From assembly GCF_036245865.1 (NCBI RefSeq), contig NZ_BTTW01000001.1:496001-560000 (forward strand): a stretch of DNA of 64,000 nucleotides, in the 5' to 3' direction. The DNA comes from Corallococcus caeni. Its GTDB lineage: Bacteria > Myxococcota > Myxococcia > Myxococcales > Myxococcaceae. Both the position numbers and the translations under genes were made by a program. The notes under the pieces were generated by a model. It was not told the DNA's origin. It did no database searches and was given only the letters and a program-made list of their open reading frames with translations. This document shows, one piece after another, positions 29,909 through 38,014 of the stretch (positions are counted from its first letter, which is position 1; each line of letters opens with the position of its first letter).

Positions 29909-30520
29909 GTGGCCTTCCGATTTCTCGCACTTCCCGCCCACCGGCTGGTGGACTTCCCCAAGACCCTGCCGGACGACGAGCGCCTCGAGCCGGACCTGCC
30001 GCCGGTGATGGAGGCCGTGGAGCGCGCCCTCGCTGGCGCCGAGTTCCGCGACCTGAAAGCCCGCGACCGCATGCGCGCCCTGCTCCAGGGGGACCGTCCC
30101 CCGGCCCTGGGCTCGCCGGGCAAGGGCTTTGGCCCCAGCGCCATCTTCGCCCAGCCGCCCCAGGACCTGCCCGCGCTGCTGCGCATGGCGGACGAGCTGG
30201 AGCAGCTGGCGCGCCGGGAGGCGGGAGAGCGCGCGCTGGTGTGGAAGTGCGGCGAGTGCAGCGCCCGCTACGCGGTGCCGGTGGCCCTGGTGCGCCAGGT
30301 GTCCATCCGCTGCGAGCGCTGCGGCCACCCGGTGCAGCTGTCCTCGCAACAGAGCCTGGGGGAAGAGGCCCTCATCGACCCGTTCCAGGGCGCGGTGAAC
30401 ACCAGCCGGCATGAGCTGGCGGCCTTCTTCCGTGAGGCGATGGCGCGCGGCTGGCCCGTGCTCGTGTCCGAGGGCGGCGCCCCTGCCCCGCGCGGGCGTC
30501 CGTCCAGCCCGACGGCCTGA
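29909..30520 (+). CDS. zinc-ribbon protein of unknown function
   Basis: A 203-residue protein starting at GTG 29909 (GGAAGAG just upstream), reading MAFRFLALPAHRLVDFPK. A zinc ribbon is visible near residues 112-135: WKCGECSARYAVP followed by RCERCGHPV, i.e. two C-x2-C knuckles. The N-terminal half is helical and charged; the C-terminus is Pro/Ala-rich. No enzymatic motif is seen. It converges on the Cys-rich secreted protein. Possibly regulatory or protein-binding; not recognised further. Confidence 0.65.
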   Translation: MAFRFLALPAHRLVDFPKTLPDDERLEPDLPPVMEAVERALAGAEFRDLKARDRMRALLQGDRPPALGSPGKGFGPSAIFAQPPQDLPALLRMADELEQLARREAGERALVWKCGECSARYAVPVALVRQVSIRCERCGHPVQLSSQQSLGEEALIDPFQGAVNTSRHELAAFFREAMARGWPVLVSEGGAPAPRGRPSSPTA

Positions 30521-30542
30521 GCCCACCGCCCGGGCTTCCAAC

Positions 30543-30564
30543 GGGGGCTCTTCCAGAAGCCCCC
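30543..30564. terminator. hairpin between convergent genes
   Basis: Seven-base arms GGGGGCT and AGCCCCC with an eight-base loop between two convergent stops. It has no T run on either side, so it may slow or end transcription from both genes, but only weakly as an intrinsic terminator. Confidence 0.4.
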
Positions 30565-30572
30565 TCCCCGCT

Positions 30573-30950
30573 TCAGATGAAGATGCCGGCGGAGGCGTCG
30601 TTGCGCGCCTCCTGGAGTTCCTGCGTCGCGGGACGGCCGCGCAGCGCGTCCATCACCTGACGCGGCGCATGACGGCCCGAGCACTTGGAGCACTCGCACT
30701 TGCCGCGCTTGCAGGTGCAGTCCGCCTTGCTGCCGCAGGAGCACTTCGCCGTCAGCACCTGGTCCAGCTCCTCCAGCGGGCGCGGCGCCTCGTCCTGCTT
30801 CGCTTCCGGGGACGGCGTCTGGGCCTGCCGCGCGGTGCCCTTGGACGCGGCCGCCTTCGCGTGGGCCTCGCAGGCGTGGGCGCTGACGGGCACCAGCCAG
30901 AGGCCGCCCAGCAGCAATCCCGCGGTCATCAACGTCGCGCTGCGTGCCAT
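30573..30950 (-). CDS. secreted Cys-rich, metallothionein-like small protein
   Basis: A 125-residue protein with a clear signal peptide (LLLGGLWLVPVSAHA, cleavage before CEA). A mid-protein cluster CSCGSKADCTCKRGKCECSK followed by Cys holds seven cysteines in 21 residues in C-x-C and C-x2-C spacings typical of metal-thiolate proteins; an eighth lies just after the signal peptide. The rest is Ala/Lys-rich and low in complexity. Metal binding or redox buffering outside the cytoplasm is inferred; no homologue is recognised. GGAGAG precedes the ATG. Confidence 0.75.
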   Translation of the reverse strand: MARSATLMTAGLLLGGLWLVPVSAHACEAHAKAAASKGTARQAQTPSPEAKQDEAPRPLEELDQVLTAKCSCGSKADCTCKRGKCECSKCSGRHAPRQVMDALRGRPATQELQEARNDASAGIFI

Positions 30951-31133
30951 GTCCGCTCTCCTTGGCGAGGCGCCGTGAAGTCCTGGGGGGAGACGCCCGC
31001 CGCTACCGGCCTATAGCGCAGGGCATTCCCCCTGCCAAGGCATTCGCACGCACCTTTGCCTACCCATTAACAGGGCACACGGTGCGCTCGCCCGGCGCGG
31101 GGGCGCGCGCGTACAGTCCGCGCCCTCCTGCCC

Positions 31134-32696
31134 GTGACGAATCGAACCGACCGCATCGCCTTCGCCGCCGCGCTCGTGCTCGGGGCGCTCCCGCTCTGGG
31201 TGTCGCGCGCCATCCCCATGGTGGACCTGCCGCAGCACCTGTACCTCATCTCGGTGCTGCACCGGCTGGACGACCCGACGACGCTGTACCCCACGCTGTT
31301 CGCGGCGCGGCACGAGCTGACGCCCTACCTCGGTTACTACTACCTCGTCAGCGCGCTCAACTGGCTGCTGCCGCTGGAGCTGGCCAACCGCGTCTTCCTC
31401 ACCGCGTACGTGGTGGGGATGCCGCTGGGCATGGCCTTCCTCTTGCGCAGCCTGGGCCGGCCGTCGTGGCCCGCGCTGCTGACGCTGCCGCTCGCGTACG
31501 GGGACAGCTTCGGCTGGGGCTTCATCAACTACCTGGCGGCCCTGCCGCTGACGCTGCTGTGCTGCGGCCTGTTCGTGCGGACGCTGACGGACGCACCGCG
31601 CCGCGCACGCTGGGGTGTGGGGCTGGCGGCGTGCCTGGTGGCGGTGCTGCTCTTCCACGTGCAGGCCTTCGGGTTCCTGGCGTTCGGGCTGCCGTGGCTG
31701 CTCCTCACCACGCCGGTGCCGGAGGACGCGGCGGCGAAGGGCGTTGTCGCCCGGCTGCGGCCGCGCGTGCCGGCGCTGCTGGGCGTGGTGCCCGGCGTGG
31801 CGCTGTTCCTGTCCTGGGTGGTGCTCCGGTTCGGCAACCCGCCGGACATCCAGCCGGGCGCGCCGTGGAAGGCGTGGGGGCCCACGTTCTCGCCGCAGAA
31901 CCTGGCGTGGAAGGGCTTCGAGCAGAACCGCGCGGAGTTCTTCCAGGTGCTCGCCAACACGTTCCACGACGGCTCGGACCGCTGGCCCCTGTACGCGGTG
32001 GGCGCGGTGGCGGTGGCGGGCTGGGTGCTGGGCGTCGTGGGGCCGGGGACCCGGCGCGAGGGCCTGGTGGCGCGCTGGCGGCTGTTGGGGCTGGGCGTGC
32101 TGGCGCTGGCGCTCTACTTCCTGCTGCCCTTCGACATCCGGGGGTACGTCTACTACCTCAACACGCGCTACGCGCACCTGGCCGCGGCGCTGCTGGTGGC
32201 GAGCATGCCGGCGGCGCGGGCGGAGTGGCGGCGGCCCCTGGGGCTGGCGGCGGCGGCGAGCGCGTTGCTGCTGGCCTTCGTGATGGGGCGCGGCTTCCAG
32301 CGCTTCTCCGAGGAGGCCCGCGAGTTGGAGGTGCTGTCCGGCCTGGCCGCGAACCGGCCGAAGGTGATGGGGCTGGTGTTCGACCCGCGCTCCAGCGTGG
32401 TGCGCTTCCCCGTCTTCATCCACGCCGCGGCGGTGGTGGCGCGCGAGCGCGGCGGGGTGCCCAACTTCACGTTCGCCACGACGCCGCACTCGCCGCTGCG
32501 CTACCGGGGGGAGGTGCCGCCCACCTTCCCTTCCGAGTGGCGGCCCCAGGAGCTGGACTACGCGACGCAGGGCACCTGGTACGACCACTTCCTCGTGCGC
32601 GGGGTGCATCCGTCCCGCGTCTTTGGCGGACGGTTGCAGTCGGAACTGGTCATCGTGGGACAGGCCGGAGGGAGCTGGCTGGTGCGGCGGCGGTAG
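31134..32696 (+). CDS. multipass membrane protein, GT-C-like
   Basis: A 520-residue integral membrane protein with about 10-11 hydrophobic helices and a C-terminal soluble tail of about 130 residues. The N-terminus reads MTNRTDRIAFAAALVLGALP from GTG 31134; no good ribosome-binding site is seen, so the start is provisional. The early loop VDLPQHLYLISVLHRLDD resembles the first extracytoplasmic loop of lipid-linked sugar (GT-C) glycosyltransferases and of conserved myxobacterial hypothetical proteins. The function is not established. The next gene starts 24 bases downstream. Confidence 0.7.
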   Translation: MTNRTDRIAFAAALVLGALPLWVSRAIPMVDLPQHLYLISVLHRLDDPTTLYPTLFAARHELTPYLGYYYLVSALNWLLPLELANRVFLTAYVVGMPLGMAFLLRSLGRPSWPALLTLPLAYGDSFGWGFINYLAALPLTLLCCGLFVRTLTDAPRRARWGVGLAACLVAVLLFHVQAFGFLAFGLPWLLLTTPVPEDAAAKGVVARLRPRVPALLGVVPGVALFLSWVVLRFGNPPDIQPGAPWKAWGPTFSPQNLAWKGFEQNRAEFFQVLANTFHDGSDRWPLYAVGAVAVAGWVLGVVGPGTRREGLVARWRLLGLGVLALALYFLLPFDIRGYVYYLNTRYAHLAAALLVASMPAARAEWRRPLGLAAAASALLLAFVMGRGFQRFSEEARELEVLSGLAANRPKVMGLVFDPRSSVVRFPVFIHAAAVVARERGGVPNFTFATTPHSPLRYRGEVPPTFPSEWRPQELDYATQGTWYDHFLVRGVHPSRVFGGRLQSELVIVGQAGGSWLVRRR

Positions 32697-32719
32697 GGCG
32701 TGAAGTAGAACCGCCGCGC

Positions 32720-33907
32720 ATGAGCCCTGCCTCCACCGAGCCCCGCCCCCTGCTGGATGCGCTGCGCGCCGGCACACCCCTGCCCGCCTTCCCGGAGGCG
32801 GACGTCGCGCGGGCCCGGAGGCTCGTGGACGACGTGGGCGCCGCGGCCCCGGCGGACGTGGAGGCGCTGCCGGAGGCCCTGGCGGGCGCGGTGCTGGAGG
32901 CCGCCGTGCTGGCGGGCCAGGTGGCGCTGCCGGAGGCCCTGTCCGCCTCCGCGGTGAAGCCCCTGGCCAAGGCCGCGAAGAAGGCGCTCTACCGGCTGCG
33001 CTCGCGCGGCGTCACCCCGCCGGAGGCTCCGAAGGCGGCGCCCGCCCCCGCGGCGCCGGAGACGCTGCCCACGCTGGTGACGCTGGTGTCCTCGACGGGG
33101 CAGTACGGCCTGCTGCTCACGCGCGTGGTGCGCGGCGGCGTGGAGCTGCTCCAGGCCATCGTGTCGGACGAACAGGGCGTGCTGGAGCTCACCCGCACCG
33201 AGCAGAGCCGGGGAGACCTCCGCCGCATCCTCAAGCACGGGCTCCAGAACGGCTTCGGCATGGAGATCACCCGCGAGGAGGGAGCCCGGCTGCTCGCGGA
33301 GGCCGCGGCGCTCAACCTGCGCACCCGCACGCCCTTCCCGCCGGACCTGGAGGCCGCGCTGCGCCACCACGGCGTGCAGCCCGTCCACGAGCCCGAGCCC
33401 CTCCCCGCCCCCGAGCCCGACGACGTGCGCCATGCCCTGGAGGGCGATCAGCTCCACGCGACGCCGGAGATCGCGGAGTGGATGCCGCCCGACGCGGAGG
33501 TGCGGGGGTTGATGGAGCAGGTGCAGGCGCTGGCCTCGAGCCCCCTGGCGTTGAGCGGAGCGCAGCGCCAGGAGCAGGTGCGGCAGCGCGTGCTGGACGC
33601 GGCGCGGGCCTTCTTCACCCCGGAGGTGCGCCAGCGCTACGCGCGCCGCCTGTGGCGCATGGCGGCCTTCTTCGACGCGACCGGGCGGGCCCTCCAGGCG
33701 GACATCGCGAGGGGCGAGGCCCGGCGCCTCTTCCACGGGCTCGACGAGCCCTTCTCCCGCTTCGCGGAGACCCTCTTCGCCAAGGTGGTGGTCCTGGCCG
33801 CGGCGGGTGCGCAGGCCCAGGCGGAGCAGGGCACCGCGGCCCCGGGTGAGCCCCCGGCCGCGCCCACGCACGAGCGGCGCAGCCCCGGCGGCCTCATCCT
33901 GCCCTGA
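32720..33907 (+). CDS. conserved hypothetical protein
   Basis: A 395-residue soluble protein, largely helical and Ala/Leu-rich. Residues about 110-180 hold a compact alpha/beta segment (LVTLVSSTGQYGLLLTRVV, ELLQAIVSDEQGVLELTRTE). The C-terminal 150 residues form a helical region with QRQEQVRQRVLDAARAFF and RYARRLWRMAAFFDATGRAL. No signal peptide, cofactor motif or catalytic signature was recognised. It probably shares an operon with the membrane protein upstream (24-base gap). Confidence 0.7.
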   Translation: MSPASTEPRPLLDALRAGTPLPAFPEADVARARRLVDDVGAAAPADVEALPEALAGAVLEAAVLAGQVALPEALSASAVKPLAKAAKKALYRLRSRGVTPPEAPKAAPAPAAPETLPTLVTLVSSTGQYGLLLTRVVRGGVELLQAIVSDEQGVLELTRTEQSRGDLRRILKHGLQNGFGMEITREEGARLLAEAAALNLRTRTPFPPDLEAALRHHGVQPVHEPEPLPAPEPDDVRHALEGDQLHATPEIAEWMPPDAEVRGLMEQVQALASSPLALSGAQRQEQVRQRVLDAARAFFTPEVRQRYARRLWRMAAFFDATGRALQADIARGEARRLFHGLDEPFSRFAETLFAKVVVLAAAGAQAQAEQGTAAPGEPPAAPTHERRSPGGLILP

Positions 33908-33927
33908 CGCGTCCAGGCCCGTCAGGG
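33902..33927. terminator. hairpin overlapping the stop codon at a convergent junction
   Basis: Eight-base perfect arms (CCCTGACG and its complement) separated by ten bases include the TGA stop of the hypothetical gene. It lacks a T run, so a terminator role is only suggested by position between convergent genes. Confidence 0.35.
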
Positions 33928-33979
33928 TGGCCCGCGTCCCGGACGCCTCGAGGGCGCCCCGGGAGCGGGCCCGTCCGCA

Positions 33980-34786
33980 TCAGAGCTGCTCCGTGCGGGC
34001 GCACAGGAGCAGGTCCAGGTTCTCCCGCTCCCAGGCGAGCGCCCGCTGGTAGTCGTGGAAGCGCTTCTCGTGCTCCATCAACTCCGGCGGGTGGATGCAG
34101 CGCCGGCCGTCCTCGCCCCTGCGGGCGCGGTAGACGTGGTGCAGCATCTCGTGGAAGACGATCCACTCCACGAAGTACCGGGGCACCAGCGGCTGATCCA
34201 ACGCCGGGTGGATGCGGATGACCTTCGAGTCCGCCGAGTACGAACCCATCTTGATGCTCTTGCGAGGCCCCTTCACCCGGGGCGCCGGCCCGTAGGTGAT
34301 GGCCGCGTCGATGCGGCTCTGGAAGTAGCGCTCGTTGAGCCGCTCATAGATGCGCCCCAGGTCGTGGTAGCGCCCCACCGGCGACAGCCTCAGCCGCTTG
34401 CGCATCTGCGCCGGGGACAGCCGGCGGATGAAGATGCGGTTGCGCTCGATGTAGCGGTCCAGCAGCGCGCTGGCGTCCGCGTCCCCCTTGCGCACGAAGC
34501 TGGCGAGCGCCTGGAGCACGTCGTCCGGCGCGGCCAGGAACATGTGGTGCAGCCTCAGCCGCCACAGCGCGCGCTGACGTTGGAACGTCAGCATCGTGTG
34601 GGTGTTGTCGTGGATCTCCACCGCCACCTTCCCCCGCAGCCGCGTGCGCAGCCGGCGCTCCAACACGCGCCGCCACACCTTCACCAGTCGGTTGGGCTCA
34701 GGGGCGACCGGGAGCTGCCGGGCCACCCTCCCCGCGGGGTAGGTCCTCTGTCGTGTGATGTTCTTCCGCTTCTTCGCGCGAGCCAT
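33980..34786 (-). CDS. SprT-like zinc metalloprotease-domain protein
   Basis: A 268-residue protein whose C-terminal half carries the SprT/WSS-type zinc site: IVFHEMLHHVY (HExxH) followed by the downstream HPPELMEHEKRFHDYQRALA helix. The N-terminus is strongly basic (MARAKKRKNITRQR), consistent with nucleic-acid association. Start 34786 is chosen; ATG 34819 adds 11 residues, and neither has a good ribosome-binding site. SprT-like proteases in other organisms act on DNA-protein crosslinks; that role here is inference. Confidence 0.75.
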   Translation of the reverse strand: MARAKKRKNITRQRTYPAGRVARQLPVAPEPNRLVKVWRRVLERRLRTRLRGKVAVEIHDNTHTMLTFQRQRALWRLRLHHMFLAAPDDVLQALASFVRKGDADASALLDRYIERNRIFIRRLSPAQMRKRLRLSPVGRYHDLGRIYERLNERYFQSRIDAAITYGPAPRVKGPRKSIKMGSYSADSKVIRIHPALDQPLVPRYFVEWIVFHEMLHHVYRARRGEDGRRCIHPPELMEHEKRFHDYQRALAWERENLDLLLCARTEQL

Positions 34787-34944
34787 AGAGGGGCCGGAGT
34801 CTACGGACCCCTCTGACATGTGTAAACGCGCCCGCTTGGTGGAAAGCCAAGGAATTCCAACGACTTAAGGGCACTCAAGCTTACCCGGTCCTACGTGTCC
34901 TCCGGGGGGTGCGGATGCCGCATACGCGTAAGTCGCCGTGCCAA

Positions 34945-37803
34945 TTAGCGTCGCCTGCGGCATGGGACCCGGAGCGTCTGGAGTTCCCCGGTTACAGGTC
35001 GGACGTTGTAGGTCTCAATGCCCCGAGGTGCACGCTTTCCCGGGCAGGTGTACTGGACGCGGAGCGGGCCGGGAGCCAGGGCGACCACCTGGTTGATGGG
35101 CAGCTTCCCGCCCCCCGGCCGGCCAAGCACGGTGCGCACCGGGGCCTCGAAGCGGACCTCCACGGTGGCGGGGGGAGGCGGCTCGACGGGGGCCGCCGTT
35201 TCCACGACCGGCGGGGCCGCCACTTCGGTGCCCGCCGCGGCCACCACCACTCCCGCGTCCGGCGCCGTCGCCGGCTCCGCGAGGACGGGGGCGGCGGGCT
35301 TCGGCGACGCGGCCTCTTCAGGAACGGGAGCGGGCGCCTTCACGGGGGCCGTGCCCTGGGGACCGGGCCGCGCCGGGCCGCCCATGGGGGCCCCCTTCAT
35401 GGGCGCGGGGGGCGCCTGCGCCTCCGGACCGAAGAGGCCCATCATCCACGCGAGCCCCAGGCCCAGCACGGCGAAGAGCGCCACGCCCAGCACCAGCAGC
35501 ACGGCCAGGCGCGAGCGCTTCGGCGCGCTCGAGGCGTCGAGCGTGTCGGGCCCCTCGTCGTCGTAGGCCTCGTCCTCTTCGACGGGGGCACGCACGGCCC
35601 GCCGGGGCGGCCGGCGCGGCGCCTGGAACCCGATGGTGGACTCGTCGTCGTCCGGGTCTCCCGAGGACACGGGCGTCGGGTCCGTGAGGCTCACCGCGGA
35701 GGGCCCCGGGTCGGTGTTGAAGCGCTCGTCGTCCTCGGGCGACGGCCGCGGCGGCGGGCGCACGGCGCGAGCCCCGGAGTTGCCGGCCGGAGGGGAGCGG
35801 TTCGCGTCGCTGGACGGCGAGGCCCCACGGCGCGGGCCCGGAGGCTGCGACAGGCGCCCGTCGTCCCCCATGCGCCGGGGGCCGGACGACAGCGGCTCGG
35901 AGCGGCCGTCCTCGGAGGACGCCATGCGCCGGGGGCTGGACGACAGCGGCTCGGAGCGGCCGTCGTCGGAGGACGCCATGCGCCGGGGGCCGGACGACAG
36001 CGGCTCGGAGCGGCCGTCCTCGGAGGACGCAATGCCCGACCGGCGCGGGGCCGGAGGCGGCGTCGTGGCGCGGTCATCCGGAGCATGGGGCGGCGTGCGG
36101 CGCGGGGTGGGCGCGAACGGGTCGTCCGATGCGCCGGCGCCTCGCGGCATGGCCACGCCGGACGACGGGCGCCGCGAACGGTCCGAGGCGCCCCGCTCTC
36201 CCGACGGTCCCGAGCGCGCGGTGGGCTCCGGAGGGCCGCCCCGGCGCACCGGCGCGGGCGTGGGCACGACGGCCCGGGGACGGCGCGCGCGCAGCGGCAC
36301 GGTGGAGTCGGCGTCCTCGTCCTCCTCCTGCGCCTCCTCATCCCAGGCCTGCGCCTCGAACACGGGCTCCAGGTGGCGGCGCGGCGCGGGCGCTCCGGGC
36401 ATCGTCCCGACGGCGGTGGACTCGCCGTCATCGTCCTCATCGTCGTCGTCGCGGCCCGTAGGCAGGTCGCGCGGCCGCGCCATCTGCGTCTCGGGCTCGC
36501 CCTCCTCCGCGTCCCAGGCGCGCAGCGCGGCGGCCTCCGCCGTGGGCCGGCGCGCGGGAGGCCGGGCCACCAGCCCCACGGGCGTCAGCGCCGAGGGCCC
36601 CCGAGGCTGTGATGCCGTGCCGCCCAGCGGCAGCGTGCGCGCGCCCGTGTCCTCGTCCTCCGTCAGCGGCAGGGTGCGCGCCGCGGTGTCCTCGGGGAGC
36701 GGCAGCGTGCGCGCGGCGGTGTCCTCCTCCGCGTCCGACAGGGGCAGCGTGCGCGCGGCGGTGTCCTCCGGCAGGTCGGGCACCGGCGGCGGCAGCGGCG
36801 TGCGCAGGGACGGCAGCGGCAGGGTGGCCTCGTGCCGGCCCGCGCGCTTCGCCGGGGGGATGTGGAGCACGGTGCGCTCCTCCTTCTCCCCCAGGAGCCG
36901 CGCGATGTACGACGCCACGTCCAGGCTCTGCTTGAGCACGCCGGATGCGAGGAACGCCTCCAGGTCGTTGCGCACGTCGGAGGCCCGCTGGTAGCGCTGG
37001 GTGCGGTCCTTCACCAGGCACCGCATCACGATGCGCGACAGGGCCTCCGGGTAGTCCGGGCGCACCAGGTGCGGCGGCGTCGCCTCCTCGTGGCGGATGG
37101 CGTAGAGGATGCCTTCCGTGGTGGCGCGGTGGAAGGGCTGCTTGCCGGTGGTGATTTCATACAGCATCACCCCCAGCGCGTAGATGTCCGCCCGGTGGTC
37201 CAGCCGCTCCTGCATGATCTGCTCGGGCGACAGGTAGAGGAACTTCCCCTTGATGACGCCCGGCTTGCTGCGCTCCATGAACGCGCCGGCCTTGGCGATG
37301 CCGAAGTCGACGAGCTTCACGCGCCCGTCGTAGGAGATCATCACGTTCTGCGGAGAGACGTCCCGGTGGATCAGCTCCAGCGGGCGCCCATCCACGCCGC
37401 GGCTGAAGTGCGCATGGTCCAGGCCCGCCGCGATGGCCGCGCAGATCTTCGCCGCGACGCCGTACGGCATGGAGGCGCCGAACTTGTGCTCCTCCACGAG
37501 CACGCGGCGCAGGTCCACGCCCTCCACGTACTCCATGCAGATGAAGATGTTGTCCCCCTCCTTCCCCAGCTCGTGCACCTGCACGATGTTGGGGTGGTGG
37601 AGCTGGGCGGCGATGCGCGCCTCGTCCAGGAACATCTGGACGAACTCCGGCTCCTCGGAGAGGTACGGGAGGATCCGCTTGATGACCACCAGCGTGGGGT
37701 CCGGCGGCTTGTGCGCCAGGAACAGCTCCGCCATCCCGCCCAGCGCGAGGCGCTTGATGAGCAGGTACTTTCCGAACGGGGTGGCCGTCTGGGGCGAGCT
37801 CAA
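34945..37803 (-). CDS. eukaryotic-like Ser/Thr protein kinase with repeat-rich linker and single TM helix
   Basis: A 952-residue kinase. The catalytic domain spans about residues 11-280: LALGGMAELFLA glycine loop, Lys in VVIKRIL, HRDVSPQNVM catalytic loop, DFGIAKA, SPEQ. A 450-residue acidic/Pro-rich linker follows with four copies of EDTxARTLPL (residues about 346-393) and three 18-residue repeats (SEPLSS, PRRM). A transmembrane helix near residue 770 (LAVLLVLGVALFAVLGLGLA) precedes a Pro-rich stalk and a C-terminal PEGA-like domain ending in basic residues. The start codon is TTG 37803 (MSSPQTATPFGKY). The cytoplasmic kinase probably reads envelope signals through the C-terminal domain. Confidence 0.92.
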   Translation of the reverse strand: MSSPQTATPFGKYLLIKRLALGGMAELFLAHKPPDPTLVVIKRILPYLSEEPEFVQMFLDEARIAAQLHHPNIVQVHELGKEGDNIFICMEYVEGVDLRRVLVEEHKFGASMPYGVAAKICAAIAAGLDHAHFSRGVDGRPLELIHRDVSPQNVMISYDGRVKLVDFGIAKAGAFMERSKPGVIKGKFLYLSPEQIMQERLDHRADIYALGVMLYEITTGKQPFHRATTEGILYAIRHEEATPPHLVRPDYPEALSRIVMRCLVKDRTQRYQRASDVRNDLEAFLASGVLKQSLDVASYIARLLGEKEERTVLHIPPAKRAGRHEATLPLPSLRTPLPPPVPDLPEDTAARTLPLSDAEEDTAARTLPLPEDTAARTLPLTEDEDTGARTLPLGGTASQPRGPSALTPVGLVARPPARRPTAEAAALRAWDAEEGEPETQMARPRDLPTGRDDDDEDDDGESTAVGTMPGAPAPRRHLEPVFEAQAWDEEAQEEDEDADSTVPLRARRPRAVVPTPAPVRRGGPPEPTARSGPSGERGASDRSRRPSSGVAMPRGAGASDDPFAPTPRRTPPHAPDDRATTPPPAPRRSGIASSEDGRSEPLSSGPRRMASSDDGRSEPLSSSPRRMASSEDGRSEPLSSGPRRMGDDGRLSQPPGPRRGASPSSDANRSPPAGNSGARAVRPPPRPSPEDDERFNTDPGPSAVSLTDPTPVSSGDPDDDESTIGFQAPRRPPRRAVRAPVEEDEAYDDEGPDTLDASSAPKRSRLAVLLVLGVALFAVLGLGLAWMMGLFGPEAQAPPAPMKGAPMGGPARPGPQGTAPVKAPAPVPEEAASPKPAAPVLAEPATAPDAGVVVAAAGTEVAAPPVVETAAPVEPPPPATVEVRFEAPVRTVLGRPGGGKLPINQVVALAPGPLRVQYTCPGKRAPRGIETYNVRPVTGELQTLRVPCRRRR
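35870..36031. repeat. three tandem 54-bp repeats within the kinase gene
   Basis: Three adjacent 54-bp units starting at 35870, 35924 and 35978, differing at only a few bases. They encode the 18-residue protein repeats with core DGRSEPLSS in the disordered linker of the kinase. Near identity at DNA level indicates recent slippage or unequal recombination, so copy number probably varies between strains. Confidence 0.9.
36625..36768. repeat. four EDTxARTLPL coding repeats within the kinase gene
   Basis: On the minus strand this 144-bp stretch encodes EDTAARTLPL three times and EDTGARTLPL once, separated by 4, 1 and 3 residues. Each unit has a Thr after acidic residues and a second Thr with Leu at +3, similar to phosphothreonine motifs read by FHA domains. 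A role as autophosphorylation or docking sites is inferred. Confidence 0.85.
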
Positions 37804-37943
37804 GGACGTGAAAGGTGGGCCGCGGGTGGAACTTTGAACCGTGTCCGGAGCCTACCTGCAATCCCGCCCCGGGGGGAGCCGTCCGACCCGCCCGGCGCGG
37901 ACTCTAGGCAGGGCCGGCGGGCCACGCGAACTTTCGGGCCCCG

Positions 37944-37985
37944 GAAACACGACCGCCCCCCAGGGCTCAGGGCCCTGGGAGGCGG
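37944..37985 (-). terminator. terminator-like hairpin downstream of the lipoprotein gene
   Basis: On the minus strand a 14-base stem (CCGCCTCCCAGGGC paired with GCCCTGGGGGGCGG, one mismatch) closes on a short loop and is followed by TCGTGTTTC. It lies about 30 bp beyond the stop at 38015 and ahead of the kinase gene. The T run is imperfect. Confidence 0.6.
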
Positions 37986-38014
37986 ACGGGAGAGAGCGTC
38001 AGGCGTCAGGCGGA

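Noticed and set aside
35870-36031. Three 54-bp repeats considered as a CRISPR-like array
   Set aside because: The units are directly adjacent without spacers, keep the reading frame and encode a protein repeat inside a kinase.
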